Source: DDH964 sp963806685
GTDB taxonomy: Bacteria > Desulfobacterota > Desulfuromonadia > Desulfuromonadales > DDH964
Direction: 5' to 3'
NCBI GenBank assembly: GCA_963806685.1
Contig: CAWDZB010000026.1
Coordinates: 55,330 to 119,329 of the forward strand
DNA: 64,000 nucleotides
In this document: positions 8,131 through 16,089 of the stretch, one piece after another
How positions within the stretch are numbered: the stretch's first letter is position 1
Layout: every line of letters begins with the position of its first letter
Translations under genes and position numbers: made by a program
Notes under the pieces: generated by a model
Databases searched by the model: none
Told to the model about the DNA's origin: nothing
What the model saw: the letters and a program-made list of their open reading frames with translations, nothing else

Positions 8131-9647
8131 GCCGCTCCCGCCTCTACCGCTTCCGCCACGGCCTGCGGGTGCCGCTGGCCGAGCTGCCGCTGCTCGACTA
8201 CGACGACTTCGCCGAGGCGCTACTGGCCGAAGTCGCCGACGACGCCCGTGTCGCCAGCTATTTCGGCCAGCCGGCGGGCGGCGGCCTGGAGCTGTATGCG
8301 ATCCTCGCCCACGACTGGCAGGGGGAACTCTCCCTGCTGCGTACCCGGGTCGCCGGAAGCTTCCCCGCCCTGACTCCGCGCTGTCCGCAGCTCCACCTCT
8401 TCGAGCGGGAGCTGGCCGAACAGTTCGGGGTACGCCCGGAGGGGCACCCGTGGCTCAAGCCAGTGCGTTTCCACCGCCCGTGGCTCGACGCCGCCGACCT
8501 CTGGGGGCGCCCCGCGGACCAGCATCCGGTCCCCGGCGACATGGACTTCTACCGGGTCGAAGGGGACGGGGTGCACGAGGTGGCGGTCGGCCCGGTCCAT
8601 GCCGGGGTGATCGAGCCGGGACATTTTCGCTTCCAATGCCACGGCGAGGAGGTGCTGCACTTGGAGATCTCCCTCGGCTACCAGCACCGCGGCCTCGAAC
8701 AGGCGCTGCGGGGCGGTCCCCATCCGGCCAACATCTATCAGCTGGAGGCGGCGGCCGGCGACACCACCATCGGCCACACCACTGCCTACTGCCAGCTGCT
8801 GGAGAGCCTGGTCGAGGCCGATGCGCCGCCCCGCGCCCAGGCGCTGCGCGCCATCGCTTTGGAGCTGGAACGGCTCGCCAACCACGTCGGCGACATCGGC
8901 GCGCTGGCCGGCGACGTCGGCTTCCTCCCCACCGCCTCTTTCTGCGGCCGGTTGCGCGGCGACTTCCTGAATCTGACCGCCGAGCTCTGCGGCAGCCGTT
9001 TCGGCCGCGGCCTGGTGCGCCCGGGGGGGGTCGGCTTCGACCTCGATTCGGGAATGGTGACGCGCTTCCTCGAGCGGCTGGACATTCTCGAGTCCGAGAC
9101 CCGCGGCGCCATCGACCTCTGCTTCGACACCCCCTCGGTCCTCGCCCGCTTCGAGGGGACCGGGATCCTGAGCACCGACGACGCCGAGGCCCTGGGACTG
9201 GTGGGGGTCGCCGCCAAGGCCTGCGGGCTGATCCGCGATGCCCGCCTGCACCACCCCTTCGGCGACGGCGAGATCAGCTTCGACACCCCGGTGATCGAGA
9301 CCGACGGCGACGTCTTCGCCCGCGGCAACGTCCGCCGGCGGGAAATCCAGGCCTCTTACGGCCTGTTGCGCGACAGCCTGCGACACCTGCCTTCCGGGGC
9401 GGTGCGACGCCCGGTCGGACCGCTCGCCGCCGAATCGCTGGCCGTCTCCCTCTGCGAGGGGTGGCGCGGCGAGGTGGTGCATGCGGCGCTCACCGACGAC
9501 GCCGGCAGGATCGCCCGCTACAAGGTTGTCGACCCCTCCTTCCACAACTGGAGCGGTCTGGCGATGGTATTGCGCGGCCAGCAGATCTCCGACTTTCCGC
9601 TGTGCAACAAGAGCTTTAACCTTTCCTACTGCGGCTTTGACCTGTGA
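8127..9647 (+). CDS. HyfG/NuoCD-like large subunit lacking the Ni-Fe cysteine ligands (Ehr type)
   Basis: 506 residues: a NuoC-like N-terminal domain (about 1-140) fused to a NuoD/HycE-like large-subunit domain (about 150-506). In group 4 hydrogenases two CxxC motifs bind nickel. Here the first position reads GDTTIGH (211-217) and the second DPSFHNW (469-475); neither has the cysteines. The conserved HAGVIEPGHF segment and the family C-terminus (FPLCNKSFNLSY) are intact, so this looks like a functional divergent family rather than decay. It fits the energy-converting hydrogenase-related (Ehr) group described between hydrogenases and Complex I. Substrate and electron donor are unknown. Confidence 0.85.
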   Translation: MSRSRLYRFRHGLRVPLAELPLLDYDDFAEALLAEVADDARVASYFGQPAGGGLELYAILAHDWQGELSLLRTRVAGSFPALTPRCPQLHLFERELAEQFGVRPEGHPWLKPVRFHRPWLDAADLWGRPADQHPVPGDMDFYRVEGDGVHEVAVGPVHAGVIEPGHFRFQCHGEEVLHLEISLGYQHRGLEQALRGGPHPANIYQLEAAAGDTTIGHTTAYCQLLESLVEADAPPRAQALRAIALELERLANHVGDIGALAGDVGFLPTASFCGRLRGDFLNLTAELCGSRFGRGLVRPGGVGFDLDSGMVTRFLERLDILESETRGAIDLCFDTPSVLARFEGTGILSTDDAEALGLVGVAAKACGLIRDARLHHPFGDGEISFDTPVIETDGDVFARGNVRRREIQASYGLLRDSLRHLPSGAVRRPVGPLAAESLAVSLCEGWRGEVVHAALTDDAGRIARYKVVDPSFHNWSGLAMVLRGQQISDFPLCNKSFNLSYCGFDL

Positions 9648-9658
9648 GGCGGCCGATG

Positions 9659-9762
9659 AAAAGACCCCGTCTGCTGCGTTCCCCTGGCTCGCGTCGCTGC
9701 GACGTAGCTGCCGCTACGCCTCACTCCTTGGGGCTGCGGGCGCCTTGCATCCGGGGCCTTTT
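9659..9762. repeat. Palindromic intergenic element between hyfG and hyfI
   Basis: The 152-bp gap contains a structured element. Its outer ends form an imperfect inverted repeat: AAAAGACCCC at 9659-9668 and GGGGCCTTTT at 9753-9762. Inside is a perfect hairpin, CGTAGC-TGCC-GCTACG (9703-9718). Size and form suggest a REP/MITE-like dispersed repeat inserted within the operon. Copy number elsewhere in the genome cannot be judged from here. Confidence 0.55.
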
Positions 9763-9799
9763 GATCGGCCTTGAATACCGTAACTGAGGAACTGCACCT

Positions 9800-10552
9800 A
9801 TGCTGACCATCATTCGTGAACGCCTGCGCCAGGGACATCGCACCGGCAAATTCCCCGGGGAGGAGCCGAAACTCCCCGAGCGGTTTCGCGGCCTGCCGCA
9901 GCTCGCGACCCGGCTCTCCGCGCAGCAGCGTGCCGCCGCCGTCGCCGCCTGCCCCTTCGCCGCCCTGGGAGACAGGGACGACCACCTGCGTATCGATCTC
10001 GGCCGCTGCCTGTTCTGCGCCGACTGCCCGGCCGTCGAACTCGGCGCGCTCTCCTTCAGCGGCGACTACCGCCTCGCAACCCGCAAACGGAGCGACCTGG
10101 AACTTGGTGCGGAGGGGTACCGGCTGGCCGAAAAGCTGGAGGCGCGGCTGCTCAAGCTCTTCGGCCGCTCCCTCAAGCTGCGCCAGGTTTCGGCCGGCGG
10201 CTGCAATGCCTGCGAGTCCGACCTCAACGTCCTTGGCACCCTGGTTTTCGATCTCGGCCGCTTCGGCATCCAGTTCGTCGCCTCCCCCCGCCACGCCGAC
10301 GGCATCCTGGTCACCGGGCCGGTGACCGAGAACATGAAGAGCGCGCTACTCGACACCTACGCCGCGGTCCCGGCGCCGAAGCTGGTCATTGCCTCCGGGG
10401 CCTGCGCCATCGGCGGCGGACCGTTTTGCGGCCTGGCCGAGGTCAACGACGGCCTCGGTGAACTGCTTCCCGTCGATCTCTACATTCCCGGCTGTCCGCC
10501 TCACCCCTACACCGCCCTCGACGGCCTGTTGCGCCTGCTGGGGCGACGTTAG
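9800..10552 (+). CDS. hyfI: HyfI/NuoB-like small subunit with N-terminal ferredoxin-like domain
   Basis: 250 residues. The C-terminal half is NuoB/HyfI-like, with the four ligands of an N2-type [4Fe-4S] cluster: Cys135 and Cys138 (GGCNACE), Cys202 (GACAIGG) and Cys232 (PGCPP). The N-terminal half carries Cys51, Cys70, Cys73 and Cys76 (ACPF and RCLFCADCP), enough for one more [4Fe-4S] cluster. It therefore looks like a shortened HyfH/HycF-type ferredoxin fused to HyfI. It would pass electrons from an external donor to the HyfG domain. It is the last gene of the operon; no maturation protease follows, consistent with HyfG having no nickel site. Confidence 0.85.
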   Translation: MLTIIRERLRQGHRTGKFPGEEPKLPERFRGLPQLATRLSAQQRAAAVAACPFAALGDRDDHLRIDLGRCLFCADCPAVELGALSFSGDYRLATRKRSDLELGAEGYRLAEKLEARLLKLFGRSLKLRQVSAGGCNACESDLNVLGTLVFDLGRFGIQFVASPRHADGILVTGPVTENMKSALLDTYAAVPAPKLVIASGACAIGGGPFCGLAEVNDGLGELLPVDLYIPGCPPHPYTALDGLLRLLGRR

Positions 10553-10697
10553 CGGCTTCGTTCAGCCACCCCGGAAGGCCTCCGGTACAGATTATTGACC
10601 CGTTTTCGTGGATGGGTTAAAGTCGACCCACTTCGCAGCCCTCCGCCTCCCTGTTACTGCGGTTCGTCAATATCCCGTCCAAGGTCAGCATCGCCGC

Positions 10698-12725
10698 ATG
10701 AGCATCAAGGGAAAACTGATCGGCCTGGTTTTACTGATGTGTACCATTCTCGGGCTGCTGGCCGGCTATCTGTTCTGGGCTTCCTGGCGAATTCGCCAGC
10801 AGGTCGGCCACTTCGTCCCCGCCATCGGGTACCTGCGCGGCATCGCCGACACCCGTATCAACATCACCCGGCAGATGAAGGAAGCGACCGACTACCTGGT
10901 CACCGGAGCGGCCGAGGACCGCGCCGGCTTCGTCCACTTCGGCACCCGCACTCGGCAGGCACTTGGGCTTTGGCAGCATTCGGCGCAGCAGCAGCTGGCG
11001 CTCGGTATCGAGGGGGAGCATGAGGATCTCGACCAGGAAACTGCCATCCGCCGCAGTTACGATGACTGGGAGAAGCTGATCCTGCACCTTTTCGACCTGG
11101 TCGACGCCGGTCACCGCGCCCAGGCCCTGCAGCTCTTTGCCGACCGTTCCGATCGTATCATCGAGGGCGCGGTTCTCTCCGGCATCGATCGGGCCCTGGA
11201 AGACGGCATCAACGAAGTTCAGGACGCCTATCACGATCTGCTCATGAGCACCGGCCTGATCCCCTGGCTGGCCGCTGACGCCGTGCACCAGATCCGCGGC
11301 ACCCAGGCCTCCATCGACTATCTGCTGGCGGTCAATCGCGTCAGTGCCGGCGTCAACAAGCAGATCAAGGCCCTGCTCGACTATCTGCTGTTCGGCGCCG
11401 ACCACGATATGCAGTTCTTTTCCGACTACGGCAAGGACACCAAGAGTGCCATCGAGGCCTGCGCCCGTGCCGCCAACCACAAGGCCGCGCTCGACCCGGC
11501 CAGCCGCACCGGCTTGCTCAATGAAGTCGTCACCCTCGAAGGGAGCTACGGCCAGATTCTGGCGCTGGCAGAAAAAGCCATCGACCTCAAACGAGGCGGG
11601 AAAACCGACACCGCTCTCAAGCTGATAATCGAAGGGCTCGATCCGCTCCTCGACGGCGGCCTGATGCCGAAGCTGGCTCTGGCCCTCGACGACGGCGGCC
11701 AGGAAATCCTGCGTTTGACTACCCTGGCCAGCCGCCAGGGGGTGACCGTGGTCATCCTGCTGTCGCTGCTACTGTCCGCCGGAGCGGTGCAACTGATCCG
11801 CGAGATTCTCCGCCCGCTACGCAAGCTGCATAAGGGAATCGCCTTCATCGGCGACGGGAATCTCGACTACCGCATCAACCTCGGCACTCCGGACGAGTTC
11901 GGCAGCCTTGCGGCCCAGTTCGACGCCATGGTCGATCGCCTGCGCGACAGCCGGGCCGACGTCGAACGCCTCAACAGCGACCTGGAAAACCGAGTCGTCG
12001 AGCGGACCCTGCAGCTGGAAACCACCAACCGCGAGCTCCAATCCTTCAGCTATTCCGTCTCTCACGACCTGCGCAGCCCCCTGGCCCGCATCAACGCCCT
12101 TTGCCAGGTGCTGCTCGAGGACGATTCCCCGCCCGAACCGGCCGCCCTCCAAGCCACACTGGAGCGCATCGCCCAATCCACCGAGGAGATGGAGCAACTC
12201 ATTCAAGCCCTGCTCAGCCTTTCGCAGGTCACCAGCGAAGAGCTCAACCGCGGTCCCGTGAACATCTCCCAGCTCGCGGAAACCCTGGCTGCGGAACTGC
12301 GACAGCGGGAGCCGCAGCGCCGCTGCGATTTCCGCATCGCGCCGGGGGTGATGATCAACGGCGATCGCGGCCTACTGCTGCTTGCCCTTGCCAACCTCCT
12401 TGGCAATGCCTGGAAGTACAGCGGTAAAAATGACGCCGGCCTGGTCGAATTCGGCATTCTGCAGCGAGCCGGACAGCGCACTTGCTTTGTCCGGGACAAC
12501 GGCGTCGGCTTTGACATGGCCCACGCTGAGAAGCTCTTCATCCCTTTCCAACGTCTCCACGAGATCGGCGAATTCGACGGGACCGGCATCGGCCTGGCCA
12601 CCGTGCAGCGCATCATCCACCGCCACGGCGGCCGGATCTGGGCCGAAAGTGCAGTCGGTGAGGGAGCAACCTTCTACTTCACCGTAGGCAACGGAGACAC
12701 CCCGGCACCGAACCTCCCGGCCTGA
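10698..12725 (+). CDS. Membrane sensor histidine kinase (orphan)
   Basis: 675 residues from the ATG at 10698, chosen because it opens directly into the first membrane helix (about residues 7-25). A periplasmic sensor of about 320 residues follows, then a second helix near 350-372 (VVILLSLLLSAG), a HAMP domain, a coiled coil and the kinase core. Phosphoacceptor His456 lies in SVSHDLRSPL. ATP-binding boxes are LANLLGNAWKYSG (N), DNGVGFDM (G1) and GTGIGLATVQRIIHRHGG (G2). No response regulator gene is adjacent. The large helical sensor resembles four-helix-bundle types, but no ligand can be named. Confidence 0.85.
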   Translation: MSIKGKLIGLVLLMCTILGLLAGYLFWASWRIRQQVGHFVPAIGYLRGIADTRINITRQMKEATDYLVTGAAEDRAGFVHFGTRTRQALGLWQHSAQQQLALGIEGEHEDLDQETAIRRSYDDWEKLILHLFDLVDAGHRAQALQLFADRSDRIIEGAVLSGIDRALEDGINEVQDAYHDLLMSTGLIPWLAADAVHQIRGTQASIDYLLAVNRVSAGVNKQIKALLDYLLFGADHDMQFFSDYGKDTKSAIEACARAANHKAALDPASRTGLLNEVVTLEGSYGQILALAEKAIDLKRGGKTDTALKLIIEGLDPLLDGGLMPKLALALDDGGQEILRLTTLASRQGVTVVILLSLLLSAGAVQLIREILRPLRKLHKGIAFIGDGNLDYRINLGTPDEFGSLAAQFDAMVDRLRDSRADVERLNSDLENRVVERTLQLETTNRELQSFSYSVSHDLRSPLARINALCQVLLEDDSPPEPAALQATLERIAQSTEEMEQLIQALLSLSQVTSEELNRGPVNISQLAETLAAELRQREPQRRCDFRIAPGVMINGDRGLLLLALANLLGNAWKYSGKNDAGLVEFGILQRAGQRTCFVRDNGVGFDMAHAEKLFIPFQRLHEIGEFDGTGIGLATVQRIIHRHGGRIWAESAVGEGATFYFTVGNGDTPAPNLPA

Positions 12726-12754
12726 TTGAATTCTCTCCCGAACAGTGCTAACCT
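12726..12754 (+). promoter_or_regulatory. Putative selC promoter
   Basis: TTGAAT (12726-12731), a 17-bp spacer and TAACCT (12749-12754) lie 41 bp upstream of the tRNA-Sec gene. The hexamers are only a moderate match. An inverted repeat (12737-12749 with 12767-12778, one bulged base) overlaps the -10 region. Confidence 0.35.
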
Positions 12755-12795
12755 CCCCTAGGTCAGACAGCACTTTCGGGACTGTCCCGGCCCGG

Positions 12796-12891
12796 GGGAG
12801 TAGCTCGTTGTCTGGTGACGCGCCCGGTCTTCAAAACCGGTGGCGGGCGTATCCCGTCCGCGGTGGGTTCGATTCCCATCTACTCCCGCCA
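12796..12891 (+). tRNA. selC: tRNA-Sec (anticodon UCA)
   Basis: A 96-nt tRNA with encoded CCA. The 8-bp acceptor stem pairs GGGAGTAG (12796-12803) with CTACTCCC (12880-12887), followed by G-CCA. The anticodon stem CCGGT/ACCGG flanks the loop CTTCAAA, with TCA at 12831-12833. A long variable arm (GGCGGGCGTATCCCGTCC region) follows, then the T arm with GGTTCGATTCC. The 8-bp acceptor stem, UCA anticodon and long extra arm are diagnostic of bacterial selenocysteine tRNA. It is charged with Ser and converted by SelA, whose gene lies 4.3 kb downstream. Confidence 0.96.
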
Positions 12892-12899
12892 GAAACAGC

Positions 12900-12929
12900 C
12901 GAGGGCAGGGCCAAACGGCCCTGCCCTCG
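12900..12929 (+). terminator. Strong hairpin after selC
   Basis: A 13-bp perfect stem with loop AAAC begins 9 nt after the tRNA CCA: CGAGGGCAGGGCC pairs with GGCCCTGCCCTCG. It lacks a clean T run, so it may act in 3' processing or as a rho-independent terminator of weak form. Confidence 0.6.
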
Positions 12930-13491
12930 CGTATTGCATCCCCTTGATTTTCTATTCACCGCCTCCGGGAAGAACCCCCTTTCCGACAACGCTGGGATTA
13001 TGCCGGTCTAGCTCGCGCTCGAATTGCTGACAAACGTACGCATAGTCAAGGAAAGCTGGGGCGCAACCCTGCTGTATTCAGGCAGAGCGAAAGGGCTCGC
13101 TTCGATATAAATGCCGGCTACTGTATGGCAAGCATTGCAGGACTTGAAATAAGATGGCTCTTTCACCTTGCTCTCCAAACCGTCAAATGGGCCCCTCTGA
13201 CAACTGAGGACCAGAGCCCTTTGCCTCTTCGACCCCGTGAATTTTCCTGTCGCCCGGTATCATTTATCCGGTGAAACATGTATTATGAACCGATAACCCC
13301 ACCCAACTTCCTCTTGCAAATCACTAAAGCCCTTCAATCCGTACGGAGATGACGTTACGGAGTGAAGAGATTCGAAGGTCGTGTCGGGTTTCCCGGCACG
13401 TTCAATTGTCAAGCCTGCCCTTTAGATTCCAGCGATCTCCCTGGTTTTTATTGGACATTTCTTGGCGCGCCCAAAGAAAGGGAGAACCGCC
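12930..13491. other. Intergenic stretch with no gene seen
   Basis: About 560 bp between the selC hairpin and the zinc-ribbon gene. No convincing coding frame, tRNA or known riboswitch pattern was seen. Base composition is lower in GC than in the flanking core genes, in keeping with an accessory insertion behind a tRNA gene. Confidence 0.5.
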
Positions 13492-13893
13492 ATGCCAAGC
13501 ACCACCTTTGTAGCAGGAGACCCGATTCAAGCCCGCTGCACCAAGTGCCGGAAAAATACCGACCACATCATCGTCACTATGGGCGAAGAAGTGCCTGTCC
13601 AGGTGCAATGCAATACCTGCAGCCGTCAGCACAAATATCGGCCACCCACAGCAGCCAAAAAACCCGCCATGCAAAAAGTCAGTCACAGAGATGTCGAACG
13701 CAAAGAGTGGGAAACTTTACGGCCAAGCATGAACTGCGCAAATGCGACGGAGTATTCCATGACCAATGCTTACAAGGTCAAGGCCCTGATAAACCACCCT
13801 CTTTTCGGTCTCGGTATCGTGCAGCGAGTTGTCGGTGCGCAAAAGGTTGAGGTCCTCTTCGAGGATGGCAAGAAAACAATGCGTTGTCTGTAA
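13492..13893 (+). CDS. Small protein with zinc-ribbon-like CxxC pairs, unknown function
   Basis: 133 residues. The ATG at 13492 follows AAAGGGAG with good spacing. Two CxxC pairs near the N-terminus (CTKC and CNTC, about 22 residues apart) suggest a zinc ribbon. The C-terminal half (HPLFGLGIVQRVVGAQKVEVLFEDGKK, given by its ends) resembles the short beta-barrel of UvrD/CarD-tail-like domains that recognise RNA polymerase or nucleic acid. That comparison is pattern-based only. It is a stand-alone gene with its own terminator downstream. Confidence 0.7.
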   Translation: MPSTTFVAGDPIQARCTKCRKNTDHIIVTMGEEVPVQVQCNTCSRQHKYRPPTAAKKPAMQKVSHRDVERKEWETLRPSMNCANATEYSMTNAYKVKALINHPLFGLGIVQRVVGAQKVEVLFEDGKKTMRCL

Positions 13894-13921
13894 ATAACCC
13901 TGCCTGACTGGTGGGAATTTT

Positions 13922-13964
13922 AAAAGGGCAAGCTACCTGCAGATAAGGTAGATTGCCCTTTTTT
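13922..13964 (+). terminator. Rho-independent terminator (bidirectional)
   Basis: A-rich 5' arm AAAAGGGCAA and a stem through CTACCT/GGTAG, closing with TTGCCCTTTTTT. Runs of A and T at the two ends allow it to serve both the zinc-ribbon gene and the convergent RelA/SpoT-like gene. Confidence 0.8.
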
Positions 13965-13984
13965 ATGCACTATTGCGGATTGAA

Positions 13985-15067
13985 TCACTGTTGGTTTGCC
14001 TGGAATCCGGTTAGCCAGCCTTCAAACCGCTCCCTTGGCCGGTTGGATAAAATCCCCCCGAAGGTATCCTGATCGTAAAGATACAGGCAATGCCGGATCG
14101 CAGTGTAGGGACTGAAGCTGTTATCAGGGTTTCCCACCATGAAATCATCGCGATAGTCCCTGACGGTTTTAATATTTTCGGTCAAGCTTTTGTGTAGATC
14201 CGACTTCTTAAAGCCATTGTCCAGTTTCAGGATATCCTGAACGAAGTTGTCGACCTTGCAGTCTTCGAACTCGAAATCCTTGAAGAAATGGCCCGCCACT
14301 CGCAGGAAGTTGAAGGCATTGACACTTTTTCCGCTGGCGGTCGCCGGCATCCCGCCGCTGGCATCACCTTGATCTGCCAGTGAATCATTGATTGGATCAA
14401 CCGTTGCCTGGAGCAACAATTCATTGGTGGCGTTGCGGATTTCCTTGAATTCCCGGTCGGCCAGTTCAAACAAGGCGGAGAGAACATTGATCCTGCGCTT
14501 GAGATCGTTGGGGATCGACTTTTTGTATTTGATTTTGTGGTCCAGCACACTCCAGGCATCCTGGATCAAGGACCGGATCTGCACTTCGAAGGGAAAATCG
14601 GCAAACCGCTGGTATTTCGGCAGGGCGGTCATCTGGTCGTTCAAGGCAAGATCCATGTGAAGACCCTTGTAGCCAAAGGAATCCTCGGTGCTTTCAACGG
14701 TCGAGATCTTGTCGGTGACGTCGATGATTTTGAAGTGTTTTCTAAGCACATCAGATACCCGTTCGATCTGGTCCTCATAGAGACAAACGATGCGAATGCC
14801 GATCAGGTCGGAAAGGTAGTCCTTGATCTCGTATATCCGCTCATCGGCTTCGAGTTTACTCTGGTATTTTCGGTGAAACTTTTTGATACATTCCTCTTTG
14901 TCCTTGACCCGCCCTTCGATTTTCGTCACCTCCCCGAAATCCGACTGCTTTATCAGTGAGTTGATGGCTTGGATATAGGCGTTCTTGGCTTTTTCAAAAA
15001 GGGACCTGTTGTTGTCGTAAAATTTCCTGAAAATGCGTTTTTCAAGTTCAAAATCAAGAGAGGCCAA
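13985..15067 (-). CDS. RelA/SpoT-type nucleotidyltransferase-domain protein (putative alarmone synthetase)
   Basis: About 360 residues. The N-terminal two thirds contain a RelA_SpoT synthetase fold: IEGRVKDKEECIKKFHRKY, DLIGIRIVCLYEDQ, the G-loop-like FGYKGLHMDLAL, and FEVQIRSLIQDAWSVLDHKI, corresponding to the EIQIR...WA..EH motif. No HD hydrolase, TGS or ACT domain is present. The C-terminal part (about 120 residues) is unassigned. The TTG at 15067 is favoured because AAGGAG lies 6 nt before it; a longer TTG-start form reaches 15121. It may be a housekeeping alarmone synthetase, a toxic alarmone enzyme or a defence effector; no antitoxin-like partner is evident. Confidence 0.75.
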   Translation of the reverse strand: MASLDFELEKRIFRKFYDNNRSLFEKAKNAYIQAINSLIKQSDFGEVTKIEGRVKDKEECIKKFHRKYQSKLEADERIYEIKDYLSDLIGIRIVCLYEDQIERVSDVLRKHFKIIDVTDKISTVESTEDSFGYKGLHMDLALNDQMTALPKYQRFADFPFEVQIRSLIQDAWSVLDHKIKYKKSIPNDLKRRINVLSALFELADREFKEIRNATNELLLQATVDPINDSLADQGDASGGMPATASGKSVNAFNFLRVAGHFFKDFEFEDCKVDNFVQDILKLDNGFKKSDLHKSLTENIKTVRDYRDDFMVGNPDNSFSPYTAIRHCLYLYDQDTFGGILSNRPRERFEGWLTGFQANQQ

Positions 15068-15441
15068 GGGCAACTCCTTTATTCCTATAAATTTGGATAA
15101 GGGCTGGGAGGTAGAGAGCAAAGATGCGACTGGAGGAGGGCGCGTGAAAACAGCAGGCGTTCGGGACCATCGAACGCCGGTTAGCCAGTGAGGTCAAGGA
15201 GGTCGGCCATCAGGAAAATAGCTGAGGGGTGGCAGATGAACACCGGAAGGACTGCCCTCGTCGCAGGAACGACACGGTAGTCGAAATGGCCGAAGGTCCT
15301 CAGGGAGGGTACCGCTGTACGGTGCCCAGTTGGACACCAGCGTCCATGGCGCCGTTGGTTGCCTCCATCTATCCGGGGGAAGGAGGCCCCGGCTCCACGC
15401 CTGCGCGGTATCCGGCGAGAATCAGGGGAGATGCTTGCCAA
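15068..15441. other. Intergenic stretch with no supported gene
   Basis: About 370 bp between the RelA/SpoT-like gene and the Lys-rich small gene. Short open frames exist on both strands, but none has a convincing start or recognisable protein. It may hold decayed sequence. Confidence 0.4.
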
Positions 15442-15567
15442 TCAATCTTGCTCCAGAGGTTCTTCGCTATTCTCCTCCTGTTTGCGTTTTTTCTTTTCTT
15501 CCTTCTTGGCTTTCTTGGCGAGCTCTTTCTGGCGCTTTTCATAACCATAATTTGGTTTTCTGGCCAT
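15442..15567 (-). CDS. 41-residue Lys/Glu-rich small protein
   Basis: A short gene starting MARKPNYGYEKRQKELAKKA and ending EEPLEQD. The body is almost entirely Lys, Glu, Arg and Gln and should form a single charged helix. AAAGGAG lies 10 nt before the ATG. The MARKPNYG(F/Y)EKRQKELAK start is, to my knowledge, recurrent in small uncharacterised proteobacterial proteins. The gene lies upstream of nothing obvious and next to a cold-shock gene on the same strand. Function unknown; a nucleic-acid or ribosome role is only a guess from charge. Confidence 0.7.
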   Translation of the reverse strand: MARKPNYGYEKRQKELAKKAKKEEKKKRKQEENSEEPLEQD

Positions 15568-15658
15568 ATGAATCAATCTCCTTTCGAGCGGGGGGGGGCG
15601 TACGCAGGTCTTAAGCCCTGAATAAATGATTCAAAATTCGCGTGCGAACCGCAGTTAG

Positions 15659-15688
15659 AAAAAAAGCCCCACGGGTATCCGTGGGGCC
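15659..15688 (-). terminator. Terminator of the cold-shock gene
   Basis: On the minus strand GCCCCACGG-ATAC-CCGTGGGGC (15666-15687) is followed by a run of seven T. It lies about 30 bp after the cold-shock stop codon. Confidence 0.85.
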
Positions 15689-15716
15689 CTTTTCCGGATG
15701 TATGCAAAATCTTTAT

Positions 15717-15917
15717 TTAAATTCTGCGCACGTTAGCCGACTGGGGGCCTTTCTGGCCCTGGGTGACCTCAAAGCTCACCCGATCACCCTCGGCGAGGGA
15801 CTTGAAACCGTCGCCCTGGATTTGGGAAAAATGAACGAACACATCAGGTCCATTGTCCTGCTCGATAAAACCAAAACCCTTTGCGTCGTTAAACCACTTC
15901 ACGATGCCTTCTGCCAT
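15717..15917 (-). CDS. CspA-family cold-shock protein
   Basis: 66 residues, full length for the family. RNP1 reads KGFGFI and RNP2 VFVHF, inside the usual MAEGIVKWFNDAKGFGFI start. It binds single-stranded RNA/DNA as a five-strand OB fold, typically as an RNA chaperone. The ATG at 15917 follows GGAG. The upstream 150 bp is AT-rich and free of other genes, leaving room for the long 5' leader common to csp genes. Confidence 0.95.
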   Translation of the reverse strand: MAEGIVKWFNDAKGFGFIEQDNGPDVFVHFSQIQGDGFKSLAEGDRVSFEVTQGQKGPQSANVRRI

Positions 15918-16089
15918 TTGCTTTTCTCCATGTTCCGCTACGGGAACTTTTTTGTTGCGCAAGTCAAATCGCCCGAAAACAGAAAAACACACGCCAAAGA
16001 AGGCCTGTGTTTTTGGGTCCAGGTTGACACTTTGTCAATCTGGCAAGCAGCAAAAAACTTACACAAACATGCTTTAAGTACATGCACAC

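Noticed and set aside
8127..9647. Functional [NiFe] hydrogenase large subunit
   Set aside because: Both nickel-ligand CxxC motifs are absent and no maturation protease gene is present.
13020..13120. Possible riboswitch (GCGCAACCC and GCGAAAGGGC motifs)
   Set aside because: The pieces do not fit the GEMM or cobalamin consensus, and no suitable downstream gene is near.
15181..15441. 86-codon minus-strand open frame
   Set aside because: No ribosome site, Arg-rich shadow-like composition and no recognisable protein.
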